Of a stretch of 64,000 nt of DNA, positions 51,931 to 60,880 are shown one piece after another (position 1 is the stretch's first letter; every line of letters begins with the position of its first letter). The translations under genes were made by a program, and so were the position numbers. Below the pieces are notes generated by a model, which was given only the letters and a program-made list of their open reading frames with translations, was not told the origin of the DNA and made no database searches. The stretch is from Streptomyces sp. NBC_00249 (GTDB lineage: Bacteria > Actinomycetota > Actinomycetes > Streptomycetales > Streptomycetaceae), in NCBI RefSeq assembly GCF_026342355.1, contig NZ_JAPEMV010000001.1:1364001-1428000 (forward strand), given 5' to 3'.

Positions 51931-54900
51931 TCAGAAGTCGAAGTCGAGATCGGGCAGGGGCTGCGCCTTGGCCGCCACCCGTCCCATGCCGTGCAGTGCC
52001 GCGTCCGGGTCGCCCAGGGCCGCGTCGAGCAGCGTCAGCAGCTCGTCGCGGAACAGCTCGACGGTGGGCCGCAGGAAGAGGCTGGTGCTGTAGGCCCAGT
52101 TGGCGGTGAAGCCCTCGGGGGCGTCTTCGATCTGCAGGTTCAGGTCGAAGATCGTGCGTCCGGTGGCCTCGGGGAGCCAGCGTGGCTGTCCGCCGAGGAA
52201 GCCCACCTGGTGGAGCCCGGTGTCCTGCACCGCGAACAGGGTGTCGAACAGCGGATTGCGGCTGTAATCCCGTTCGCCGGTGGCGGCCACGATCTCCTCG
52301 AACGGGAAGTCCTGGTGGTCGGCGGCGGCCACCGCGTGTTCGGCGACCGCCCGCAGGTACGTGCGGAAGGAAAGCTCCGGGTCCGGGTTGAGGCGCAGGC
52401 ACAGCGTGTTGACGAACATGCCCTGGACCCGCTCCACGCCCGGCAGGTGACGCCCTGACACGGGCGTGCCCACCGTCACGTCGTCGCTGCCGCTCATCCG
52501 CCCCAGGAACGCCGTGTATCCGGCGAGCAGGACGTGGAACGGGGTCACCCCTTCGCTGCGCGCCAGCTCCCGCACCGCGCGGCTGAGCTCCGCGCCGAGC
52601 GGGAAGCCCAAGTAGGCGCCCTCGGTGCGGCGCACCGGCGGCCGGGGCAGGTCGGTGGGCAGGTCGAGCGGCCGCACCGGCGTGGCGTACGTACGCAGCC
52701 AGAACTCGCGCTGACTCATCGCGAGTTCGCGCCCCCGGGGCCCCGTGGCCCAGCGGGCGAAATCACGGTAGCCGAGCTCGGGCTCCGACGGCTGCCCACC
52801 GTCCAGCAGCTGCGCCCACTCGGTAGCCAGGAGCATCAGCGAGTAGCCGTCGGTGAGCAGGTGGTGGATGTCCAGCACCAGCCGGGTCCCGGTGCCGTGG
52901 CGCAGCAGGGCCGCCCGCCACAGGGGTCCACGGTGTGGGTCGAATGCCCTGACCCACCCCGCGGTCCACGCGTCGACGTCGGCGTCGGCCGACAGCTCCA
53001 CCTGCTCCAGTACGACGGGCAGGTCGTCGTGGACGCGCTGCCGGGGGCGTCCTTCGCCGTCCAGGGCGACATCGGTCCGCAGCACCTCGTGCCGGGCCAC
53101 CAGGGCGGCCAGGGTGACGCGCAGCCGCTCGGCCGACGGGGCCGAGGGCAGATCCACCACGAGCGGCAGGTTGTACTCGGTCCCGGCAGGGTCCTTCAGC
53201 TGCTCGATGTAGATCCGGTGCTGCTGCGGCGACAGCGGGGCCGGCTCCCCGGCGCCGTCCGGGCGTACGCCCAGCGGCTCCGGGCCGTGGTCGGCGGTCT
53301 CGGCCGTCCGCAGCCGCTCGGCAAGCCCGGCCACCGTCCGGGCGGCCAGCACCAGCGAGACGGGGCAGACCAGCTTGAGGGTGCGTCGGACGCGGGCGGA
53401 CACCCGGGTCGCGGTCAGCGAGCTGGCCCCGTGGGTGTCCAGCGGATCGTCGACGCCGATCCCCCGGATTCCGAGGACGTCCTCCCAGAGCTCCAGCAGC
53501 CTGCGTTCCAGATCGTCGCCGGGCGGCCGGGCGCCGCTCGTCCGCGTGCCGGTCCCGGCCGCGGGCAGCGCGGCCCGGTCCACCTTGCCGTTGGCGGTCA
53601 GCGGCAGCGCGGGCAGCACCATCACGTACGACGGGACCATGTGCGGCGGCAGCAGCTCGGCGGCGGCCGCCCGGACCAGGTCGGCGTCGAGTTCCCGGTC
53701 GCCGACGAGGTACCCGCACAAGTAGCTGTCCGAGGAGTCGGGGCGGCGCCTGGCCAGCACGACGGCCGCCCGTACGCCGGGCAGCGACGCCAGGGTGGTT
53801 TCGACCTCGCCGGGCTCCACCCGGAAGCCCCGGACCTTTACCTGGTGGTCGGTCCGGCCGACGAAGTCGACGGCGCCGTCCGGCAGCAGCCGTACCCGGT
53901 CACCCGTGCGGTACAGCGTCTCGCCGGGCGCGAACGGGTGCGGCACGAAGGCCAGCTCCGTGAGGTCGGGCCGGCCGTGGTAGCCCAGGGCCAGGCCGTC
54001 GCCGCCGACGTACAGCTCGCCGGGGACGCCGGTGGGCAGCGGCAGGCCGTCCTGGTTGAGCACGTAAGCGGTCGCGTTGGGCACCGGGCGGCCGATCGGC
54101 ACCCGGGCGCCGACCGGGCCGCCGAGGACCTGGCAGGTGGAGATGACGGCGTTCTCGGTCGGCCCGTAGGCGTTGACCAGCCGTAGGCCGGGATTGACGG
54201 ACAGCACCTCGCGGGCGTGCCCGGCGGAGAGTACGTCGCCGCCGACGAGCAGGTCGCGCAGCGGACGGAACAGGCCCGGGTCCTCGTCGGCGAGCTGGTT
54301 GAACAGAGCGGAGGTGAACAGGGCCGTGGTGATGCCTTGTTCGCGCAGGGCGCGGCCCAGCTCCTCGGTGTCGAGCAGGGTCTCGCGGTCCAGTATGTGC
54401 AGCGTGCCGCCGCCGAGCAGGGCGCCCCACATCTCCCACACGGACGCGTCGAAGCCGGTGGCTCCGACCTGGGCCATCCTCGTGGTCGAGTCCAGTCGCA
54501 CATAGTCGGCCGCGCTGACCAGACGGACGATGCCGCGGTGCGGAACCAGCACGCCCTTGGGCTTGCCGGTGGTGCCGGAGGTGTACATCAGGTACGCGGC
54601 GTCCCCGGCGCCCGGCGGCGGCCCGTCGGGGGCGGGTGCGGCCTCGTGGGCCGGCGGCGGCGCCTGCCAGTCCATGGTGTCGAGGTCGAGCACCGTGCTC
54701 GGCAGGTCGGGCACCGGGCCGAGGCCTTCGGCCAGGGCGCCGGTGGTCAGCACCAGGCGGGCTGCGCTGTCCGCCAGCAGGTACGCGATGCGGTCGCCCG
54801 GATAGCCGGGGTCGACCGGCAGGTAGACGCCACCGGCCTTGAGCACCGCGAGCGCGGCGACGACCAGACCCGCCTCGCGCGGCATCAGCAGGGCGACCGG

Positions 54901-55731
54901 CTCGGACGGGAGCAGCCCTTCGGCGCGCAGCCGGTGCGCCAGCAGCTCGGCCCGTCGGTCGAGTTCCGCGTAGCTGAGTACGGTGTCGCCGTGCACCACG
55001 GCAGGGTGGCCGGGCGCGGTGCGGGCCCGTTCGGCGAACAGCTCCTCGACCCGGCTCTCCCGCGGGTACTCGGCCCCCGTGTCGTTCCATTCCACGAGCA
55101 GCCGGGTGCGCTCAGCGGGCGACAGCGGGTCCAGCTCGCGGACCGGGAGCTCCGGGGAGCGTGTGGCTTCGGCCAGTGCGTTCGCCAGGTGTACGGCATG
55201 CCGGGACACCGCGTCCGCCCGGTGCACGGCCGGATCGTGCCACAGCCGCAGGACGGGGCCTTCACCGGTGTCGTCGATTTCCACGACGAGCGTCCCGGCG
55301 GGCGCCGTACCGGCGTGGCCGGCGCTCGCCCGGTGGACGAGCAGGGGCATGGCGCCCTCGGCGGGTTCGCCCCGCGCTGCGGAGTGCAGTGCGTGCTCGG
55401 CCGCCGATTCGAGGCCGCCGAGGGACGTGGCCGGCTCGACCCTCAGCCGTACCGTCATCGGCCGGGCCGCGCCGTCGGGCTGGAAGCCGAGGTCGAGGTC
55501 CTGCCGACCGGTGTGGTGGTAGAGGAGCGCGGCCCAGGCGGCGAGCACCCGGGCGGGCGCGCTCGCCGGGCCGGTCGGCGCGGGGAGCGGCACGGGGTAC
55601 GGTCCCTGCTCCGTCGCGGCGCCGCCCTCGGGGCCGTACGCGTGGGCTGCGGCCGGGTCCGCGGGTCCGGGCAGCCAGGCCGTCAGCTCCGCGCCCGCCA
55701 TGGGGGCGGATCCTTCGGGGTGCGTGCTCAT
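51931..55731 (-). CDS. NRPS: half-C / A / T / C
   Basis: A 1266-residue synthetase. I chose ATG 55731 because GGAAGG lies upstream; an upstream GTG would add 15 residues. The first about 185 residues resemble the C-terminal lobe of a condensation domain. The A domain is at about 190-690 (YTSGTTGKPKGV), with pocket residues read as D-A-W-L-L-G-A-V-I, pointing to a hydrophobic side chain (leucine-like), uncertain. T has Ser771 in a HGASSL context (usual LGGxS altered). A full C domain follows (about 815-1235) with intact HHLLTDG at 956-962, and the protein ends there with a short acidic tail (DLDFDF). The terminal C domain should join this module's residue to the Ser module of the next protein. 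The gene lies 22 bases before the next NRPS gene. Confidence 0.94.
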   Translation of the reverse strand: MSTHPEGSAPMAGAELTAWLPGPADPAAAHAYGPEGGAATEQGPYPVPLPAPTGPASAPARVLAAWAALLYHHTGRQDLDLGFQPDGAARPMTVRLRVEPATSLGGLESAAEHALHSAARGEPAEGAMPLLVHRASAGHAGTAPAGTLVVEIDDTGEGPVLRLWHDPAVHRADAVSRHAVHLANALAEATRSPELPVRELDPLSPAERTRLLVEWNDTGAEYPRESRVEELFAERARTAPGHPAVVHGDTVLSYAELDRRAELLAHRLRAEGLLPSEPVALLMPREAGLVVAALAVLKAGGVYLPVDPGYPGDRIAYLLADSAARLVLTTGALAEGLGPVPDLPSTVLDLDTMDWQAPPPAHEAAPAPDGPPPGAGDAAYLMYTSGTTGKPKGVLVPHRGIVRLVSAADYVRLDSTTRMAQVGATGFDASVWEMWGALLGGGTLHILDRETLLDTEELGRALREQGITTALFTSALFNQLADEDPGLFRPLRDLLVGGDVLSAGHAREVLSVNPGLRLVNAYGPTENAVISTCQVLGGPVGARVPIGRPVPNATAYVLNQDGLPLPTGVPGELYVGGDGLALGYHGRPDLTELAFVPHPFAPGETLYRTGDRVRLLPDGAVDFVGRTDHQVKVRGFRVEPGEVETTLASLPGVRAAVVLARRRPDSSDSYLCGYLVGDRELDADLVRAAAAELLPPHMVPSYVMVLPALPLTANGKVDRAALPAAGTGTRTSGARPPGDDLERRLLELWEDVLGIRGIGVDDPLDTHGASSLTATRVSARVRRTLKLVCPVSLVLAARTVAGLAERLRTAETADHGPEPLGVRPDGAGEPAPLSPQQHRIYIEQLKDPAGTEYNLPLVVDLPSAPSAERLRVTLAALVARHEVLRTDVALDGEGRPRQRVHDDLPVVLEQVELSADADVDAWTAGWVRAFDPHRGPLWRAALLRHGTGTRLVLDIHHLLTDGYSLMLLATEWAQLLDGGQPSEPELGYRDFARWATGPRGRELAMSQREFWLRTYATPVRPLDLPTDLPRPPVRRTEGAYLGFPLGAELSRAVRELARSEGVTPFHVLLAGYTAFLGRMSGSDDVTVGTPVSGRHLPGVERVQGMFVNTLCLRLNPDPELSFRTYLRAVAEHAVAAADHQDFPFEEIVAATGERDYSRNPLFDTLFAVQDTGLHQVGFLGGQPRWLPEATGRTIFDLNLQIEDAPEGFTANWAYSTSLFLRPTVELFRDELLTLLDAALGDPDAALHGMGRVAAKAQPLPDLDFDF

Positions 55732-55795
55732 GCGACCGCCTTCCGGATCCCTGCGAGCGCTTCGCGCGCCGCGCACCCCTCGGTGATTCGCTCGC

Positions 55796-58700
55796 TCACG
55801 CCTGGTCTCCCGGGGCGAGGACCGCGGCGAGGCGGCTGACGGTCGGGTTCAGGTACAGCTCGCGCAGCGGGAGCGCGGGCAGGCCTCGCTCACGCATCGC
55901 GGCGGCCAGGCGCACCGCGTACAGGGAGTTGCCACCGAGCTCGAAGAAGCTGTCGTCGGGCCCGACCGGCACGCCGAGCACGGCCTGCCACACCTCGGTG
56001 AGCTCCTCAGCCAGGCCACCGCCCGTGGCCGCCGGGTCGGCGGGCGACAGCGGCGCGGCCTCCGCCGGGGCGCTCGCGGCGACCGCGGCGGCGGGGGCGG
56101 GTGCGGCCGGCGCGTTCGCGGCGGCGGGTGCGGCCGGCGCGGGCAGGCGCCGGGCGTCGAGCTTCCCGTTGGCGGTCAGCGGCAGAGCCGGCAGAGGGGT
56201 GACGGTGGTGGGCAGCATGTACTCGGGCAGCACCTTGGCGGCCCGGCGCCGGACAGCGGCGGTGTCGCCGCCGTCGAGCACCACGTAGGCGTCCAGGCGT
56301 ACCGCGGCCGAGTCCTGCGTGTCGGCGCCGCCCAGGACGACGGCGGCCGCGGTCACCGTGGGGTCGTCCAGGAGGACATTGCGGATCTCGTCCAGCTCGA
56401 TCCGGAAACCGCGCAGCTTGACCTGGGTGTCCAGTCGGCCGAGGTGCTCCAGTCGGCCGTCCGGACGCAGTCGGCCCTTGTCGCCGCTGCGGTACATCCG
56501 GCCGCCGGTGAACGGGTCCGTGGTGAAGCGTTCGGCGGTCAGCTCCGGGCGGCCCAGGTACTCCAGCGCGACGCCCTCGCCGCCGACGTAGATCTCGCCC
56601 GGTACGCCGAGCGGCACCGGCCGCTGGCGCTCGTCGAGCACGTACAGGTACCAGCCGGGCAGCGCCGGGCCGACCGAACGGGAGCCGGTCATGGCCTCCT
56701 TGCGGCCGACCGTCTGGGCGGTGACGTGGACGGTGGTCTCGGTGATGCCGAACATGTTCACCAGGCGGCAGCGGGACTCGGGGTAGCGGTCGAACCAGCC
56801 GCGCAGGCCCCGGGCGTCCAGAGGCTCACCTCCGAACACCACCAGGCGCAGAGCCAGGTCCGGCGCCTGCCGCCGGTCGGCCTCCACCAGCTGCGCGAAC
56901 GCCGAGGGCGTCTGGTTGACCACGGTGACCCGCTCGCTGCGCAGCAGCTCGCGGAATTCCTCGGGGGAACGGGAGACCCAGTAGGGGACGACGACGAGCC
57001 GGGCGCCGGTGAGCAGCGGGCCCCAGATCTCCCACACGGAGAAGTCGAAGGCGCTGGAGTGGAACAGCGTCCAGGTGTCGTCCGGGCCGAGGCGGAAATC
57101 CTCTGTCGTGGCGGACAACAGGGCGACCACGTTGCGGTGCGGGACGACGACGCCCTTGGGCCGGCCGGTCGAGCCCGAGGTGTAGATGATGTACGCGGCC
57201 TGCTCGTTGCCCCGGCCGGGGGCGGGCGCGGCGGACGGCGCCGTGGCGGCCAGCTCCTCGGGCCGGATCGTGCGGGTCTGCCCGGCTGCGGGGAACTCGT
57301 CGAGCGTGGTGACGACGAAGCGCAATCCGGCGTCTTCGGCGGTGTAGGCGAGCCGGTCGGCCGGGTAGGCCGGATCCATCGGCACGTACACGGCGTCGGC
57401 CTTGAGCACGGCGAGCATGGTGACCACGAGGTCGGTGGAGCGGTCCAGGCAGATGCCGACGCGCTCGCCGGCGCGGACTCCGAGGGCGTGGAGCGCTCCG
57501 GCGAAGCGGTCGGCCCGCTCGTTCAGCTCGGCGTAGGTCAGGGTCTGTCCCTCGTAGCTGAGGGCGACGGCCTCGGGCCGCTCGGCGGCGTGCTCCGCGA
57601 AGACCTCGTCGATTCGCCGCGGCTGCCACTCGAGCGACCGTGCGGGTCGGCCCAGTGCGACCAGTGCGGCTCGCTCCTCGTCGTCCAGCAGGTCCACGTC
57701 CGCGGGGACCAGCTCCGGTGCGCCGTCGGCGAGCTGTTCGAAGGCTCGCGCCAGGTGCCGGGCGAACTGCTGGGCCGAGGCCTCGTCCACGTCGGCGAGG
57801 CGGTGGTGAACCTCCAGGAAGGCTCCACCGTCGGCATGGTGACGGAGGGTCACGCTGAGGGGGAACGGGGCGCTCTGGCACGGCAGGTACGTCTCGGCGC
57901 CGCTGTCCGCCTGGTGCCCGGCCGGATTGATGACGCCGGCCAGCACCCGGCCGCCCGACTCGGCGACCAGGTCCGCGTACTGCCGCCGGTCGCACAGCGT
58001 TCCGGCACCGGACAGCAGTCGGCCGGCCTCGCCGACCAGCTCTGCGGTGGCGCGCGCGCCGGAGAGGTCGATGGGCAGCAGGGTGCCCGCGTCGAACGCG
58101 CCGAGGGCGTCGGCCGGGCGACCCGGCTGAACGGTCAGGGCTCCGATGACCGGGGTGTCCTGGTTCTCGTACCGCCCGAGGACCAGCCCGGTCGCCACCG
58201 CGAGGGTGCCGGGCTCGTCGGCGGCTGTGCAGCGCAGCTCGACGCGCACCACACCGGTGCGGTCCTTGGCCGAGCCGTCGGCCACCGCCCACTCGGCCCG
58301 GCCGGCGAACTCCGCCTCGCTCCAGAGCTTGCGCAGTTCGCCGTCGGCCGGGGCAGGGCGCCCGACTGCCACCGCGCTGAACCGCTCGGCCGGCGCCCGG
58401 CCGAGCAGCACGTCGGCCACGTGGCGCAGGGAGGCCGCGTCCAGGAAGCCGCGGTGGGCGACCAGCACGAGGTCAGCGGGGCCGTCCGCGTACTCGAGGA
58501 CCCCCACGCGCAGCAGCGCGTGGTCGGGGTCCAACGGCCGCTGCAGCTCGCTCTGCAGCCGGCGATCGGCGATCGCGGATCCGGCGGCCGCCGGAACGGG
58601 CTCGCTCCAGACCTTCGGCTGCCGCTCGGCGGCCTGCGGCCACCACAGGCCGGCCGCTCCCTCGAGGACGCGGGCGAGCCGGGAGGTGTCGGCCCCTTCG

Positions 58701-58804
58701 GACAGCCGGATCCGCAACGCGTGGACGTGGCCGGACGGCGCGCAGTCAGTCGGGATCAGCTGGGCGTGGTTATCGAAACGTGGCACGAGTGGTTCTCCGG
58801 ACAT
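55796..58804 (-). CDS. NRPS: degenerate C / A(Thr-type) / T
   Basis: A 1002-residue synthetase. Residues 1-390 have the length of a condensation domain but the active motif is AHRGFLDA (His117-Arg118) instead of HHxxxDG, so peptide-bond formation is unlikely. The A domain is at about 395-890 (YTSGSTGRPKGVVVPH); its pocket reads D-F-W-N-V-G-M-V-H, matching the threonine code except Val for Ile. An Ala/Pro-rich linker (about 895-945) leads to T with Ser960 (LGGNS). No downstream C domain. It could load Thr in cis as the first residue, or pass Thr in trans to the last module, which lacks an A domain. ATG 58804; 64 bases separate it from the next NRPS gene. Confidence 0.93.
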   Translation of the reverse strand: MSGEPLVPRFDNHAQLIPTDCAPSGHVHALRIRLSEGADTSRLARVLEGAAGLWWPQAAERQPKVWSEPVPAAAGSAIADRRLQSELQRPLDPDHALLRVGVLEYADGPADLVLVAHRGFLDAASLRHVADVLLGRAPAERFSAVAVGRPAPADGELRKLWSEAEFAGRAEWAVADGSAKDRTGVVRVELRCTAADEPGTLAVATGLVLGRYENQDTPVIGALTVQPGRPADALGAFDAGTLLPIDLSGARATAELVGEAGRLLSGAGTLCDRRQYADLVAESGGRVLAGVINPAGHQADSGAETYLPCQSAPFPLSVTLRHHADGGAFLEVHHRLADVDEASAQQFARHLARAFEQLADGAPELVPADVDLLDDEERAALVALGRPARSLEWQPRRIDEVFAEHAAERPEAVALSYEGQTLTYAELNERADRFAGALHALGVRAGERVGICLDRSTDLVVTMLAVLKADAVYVPMDPAYPADRLAYTAEDAGLRFVVTTLDEFPAAGQTRTIRPEELAATAPSAAPAPGRGNEQAAYIIYTSGSTGRPKGVVVPHRNVVALLSATTEDFRLGPDDTWTLFHSSAFDFSVWEIWGPLLTGARLVVVPYWVSRSPEEFRELLRSERVTVVNQTPSAFAQLVEADRRQAPDLALRLVVFGGEPLDARGLRGWFDRYPESRCRLVNMFGITETTVHVTAQTVGRKEAMTGSRSVGPALPGWYLYVLDERQRPVPLGVPGEIYVGGEGVALEYLGRPELTAERFTTDPFTGGRMYRSGDKGRLRPDGRLEHLGRLDTQVKLRGFRIELDEIRNVLLDDPTVTAAAVVLGGADTQDSAAVRLDAYVVLDGGDTAAVRRRAAKVLPEYMLPTTVTPLPALPLTANGKLDARRLPAPAAPAAANAPAAPAPAAAVAASAPAEAAPLSPADPAATGGGLAEELTEVWQAVLGVPVGPDDSFFELGGNSLYAVRLAAAMRERGLPALPLRELYLNPTVSRLAAVLAPGDQA

Positions 58805-58966
58805 TGAGTCTGTGAAGTAGGCAACGGTGAACTGGCATCGGCGGAGCCATTGACCGGCGACCGGTGCGGGGCGACCGGGCGGAACCGTCGGAGGCGGGCT
58901 CTCGGGCCTGGGGCTACCGTGCTGAACGCCATGTGACGGGCCGGCCGGCCCGGGACCGGTCCGCCG

Positions 58967-59797
58967 CTAGCGGGCGGTGAAGCCGCCGTCCACCGCCACG
59001 ACGCTGCCGGTGACCTGCCGGGACTCGTCGGAGGCCAGCCACAGAGCTGCCGACGCGATGTCCTCGGGCTCGATCAGGGCGTTCATCGGCTGCGCCTGGA
59101 CGAAGGTCTCCTCGTGCTCGGCTACCGGTACGTCCAGCGAGCGGGCGATCTCCGACAGCATCCGGCCCTCGACCTGCGAGTCGTCCCGGACCGAGCCGGG
59201 GCAGAGCGCGTTCACCCGCACCTTGTAGGGCGCGTAGTCGAGTGCGACGGCCTTGGTCAGGCCGACCAGGCCGTGCTTGGCGGCCACGTACCCGGCGAAG
59301 TGGCGGTAGCCCACCAGGCCGGCGGTGGAGGCGATGTTGATGATGCTGCCGGATCGCTGTTCGGCCATGTGACCGCCGACCGCGCGGATGGTGCGCCAGG
59401 CACCGGAAAGGTCCACATCGATCATCAGCTGCCACTCGCGCTCTTCGATCTCGTGCGCGGCCTTGCCGGAAGGGGCGGCGATTCCGGCGTTGTTGACGAG
59501 CACGTCGATGCGGCCGAACCGCTCGCGGGCGGTTCCCATCGCCGCCTCGACCTCGCCGAGGTCGCGGACGTCGAGCCGCCTCGTCATGGCGGAGACGCCG
59601 TACTCGCGGCAGAGCTCCGCGGTGTAGGCGAGCTGACTGTCGGAGCCCAGCGGGTACGGCACTCCGGGCAGGTCCGCCGCGATGTCGAGCAGCATCAGGT
59701 CGGCGCCCTCGCGGGCGAAGGCGACGGCGGTGGCGCGGCCGAGCCCGCGGGCGGCGCCGGTGATGACGGCGGTCTTGCCGGCCAGTCGAAGCGTCAT
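58967..59797 (-). CDS. Short-chain dehydrogenase/reductase (mycofactocin-type insertion)
   Basis: A 276-residue SDR with TGAARGLG cofactor motif (about 14-21), NNAG (about 102), catalytic Ser in NIASTAG, and YVAAK (about 170-174). Between strands 2 and 3 it has an insertion (VPYPLGSDSQLAYTAELCRE, about 46-66) like that of mycofactocin-coupled SDRs, which hold NAD(H) tightly. The substrate may be a hydroxyl on the peptide or a carrier-bound hydroxy-amino acid such as Thr (inference). It overlaps the upstream thioesterase gene by 4 bp and is followed, after 162 bases, by the first NRPS gene. Confidence 0.9.
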   Translation of the reverse strand: MTLRLAGKTAVITGAARGLGRATAVAFAREGADLMLLDIAADLPGVPYPLGSDSQLAYTAELCREYGVSAMTRRLDVRDLGEVEAAMGTARERFGRIDVLVNNAGIAAPSGKAAHEIEEREWQLMIDVDLSGAWRTIRAVGGHMAEQRSGSIINIASTAGLVGYRHFAGYVAAKHGLVGLTKAVALDYAPYKVRVNALCPGSVRDDSQVEGRMLSEIARSLDVPVAEHEETFVQAQPMNALIEPEDIASAALWLASDESRQVTGSVVAVDGGFTAR

Positions 59798-60507
59798 CGG
59801 GCGTCCGCCGTACCGAGTTCGGCGGCGATCAGCTGCAGGAGCGCCTCTGCGCCGTCGGCCAGGTACATGTGGCCGCCGTCCAGCTCTGCCGGCGCGAACT
59901 CCGCCGTCGTCGCCTCGCGCCATTGCGCGATCAGCGCCGAGTCGACGAGCTCGTCGTCGCGGCCGCGCAGGGCGGTGATGGCGACGTCCAGCGGTTTGTC
60001 CGAGGACGGACGGTAGTTCTCGTGCATTTCGACGTCGGCCCGCAGCATGGGCAGCAGCAGCGCACGCATCTCGGGGTGTTCCAGCGCGGGGTGGTTGTAG
60101 CCGGCGAACTCGCGGACCTGGGCCAGGAACGCCTCGTCGTCCAGGCCTGTGGCGCGGCTCTCGCGACCGTTCCACGGGCCGGGCGAACCGCTCACGAACA
60201 GCCGCGCCAGCGATACTCCCTGGGTTCCGGCGAGTTGGTGCGCGAGTTCGTAGGCGAGCACCGCCCCGAGGCTGTGTCCGAAGACGGCGACCTGGTCGGC
60301 GCCCGCGAGTTGGCCGAGGGTCGCGGAGTATGCCTCCTCCACGGCCCGCGCCACCTCGGTGTGCGGCGCGTCGATGAAGCGCTCCTCACGTCCTGGCAGC
60401 TGCACGGGCACGATGTGCAGCCCCTCCGGGGCAAGCGCCTGCCAGTCCTTGAAGAAGGAAGCCCCGGCCCCTGCGAAGGGCAAGCAGATGAGATAGGTCG
60501 TTTTCAT
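59794..60507 (-). CDS. Type II thioesterase (first of two)
   Basis: A 237-residue alpha/beta hydrolase with the TEII pattern: LICLPFAGAGASFFKDW, VQLPGREERF, nucleophile GHSLGAVLAYEL (Ser about 77), and the late GGHMYL with the catalytic His. TEIIs clear misloaded carriers or, in some pathways, move aminoacyl groups between carriers. It is the first gene of the main minus-strand operon: ATG 60507 with AAGGGGAC upstream, in a locally AT-rich start region. It overlaps the SDR gene by 4 bp. Confidence 0.92.
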   Translation of the reverse strand: MKTTYLICLPFAGAGASFFKDWQALAPEGLHIVPVQLPGREERFIDAPHTEVARAVEEAYSATLGQLAGADQVAVFGHSLGAVLAYELAHQLAGTQGVSLARLFVSGSPGPWNGRESRATGLDDEAFLAQVREFAGYNHPALEHPEMRALLLPMLRADVEMHENYRPSSDKPLDVAITALRGRDDELVDSALIAQWREATTAEFAPAELDGGHMYLADGAEALLQLIAAELGTADAR

Positions 60508-60880
60508 GATAAATAGTCCCCTTAATACGGAAAGGCGGGCCTGTCATCGAAGGTGACCAGGCGGTTGGCTCAATCGCGAGTGGCGAGAGCGAGGTTGATG
60601 ACGCGTGCGGCGCCACGCATGCGACGGAATCCATGTCCGACGTCGCAGGTCCAGGCGGTGGGCGTCCTGAGGTCAGTGAGGACGCACCGAGGGCGACGGC
60701 GCGGGAGCGGGGCCTGGACCCGGCGGCGGGCGACGGGCCCACACGGTCGGCGAGTGGCGCGCCCGCACTGTCGGCGAGTCGCGAACACGTCCGGGCCCGA
60801 AGGCCGTCGGTGACTGCTCGCGACGGATGGTGGGGAGGTGATCGAGCGGAAGCCCGCTCACAGAATTGGCTGTTCGGGCC
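60508..60880. other. Intergenic region with three short direct repeats
   Basis: No gene is supported. GTCGGCGAGT occurs at 60746-60755 and 60770-60779, and a variant GTCGGTGACT at 60806-60815 (spacings 24 and 36 bases). The right side is the 3' flank of the second thioesterase gene; the left 30 bases before 60507 are AT-rich and hold the promoter/ribosome site of the main operon. Confidence 0.5.

Noticed and set aside
57780..57830. Second HHxxxDG-like motif (VHHRLADVDEAS) in the degenerate C domain of the first NRPS
   Set aside because: It lies at the end of the domain in the usual strand-helix region, not in the active-site position, and the D-G pair is D-V.
60570..60788. 72-codon frame with repeated RATRR in the thioesterase gap, as a transposase remnant
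   Set aside because: The pattern comes from the short direct repeats; no transposase motif or terminal inverted repeats seen.
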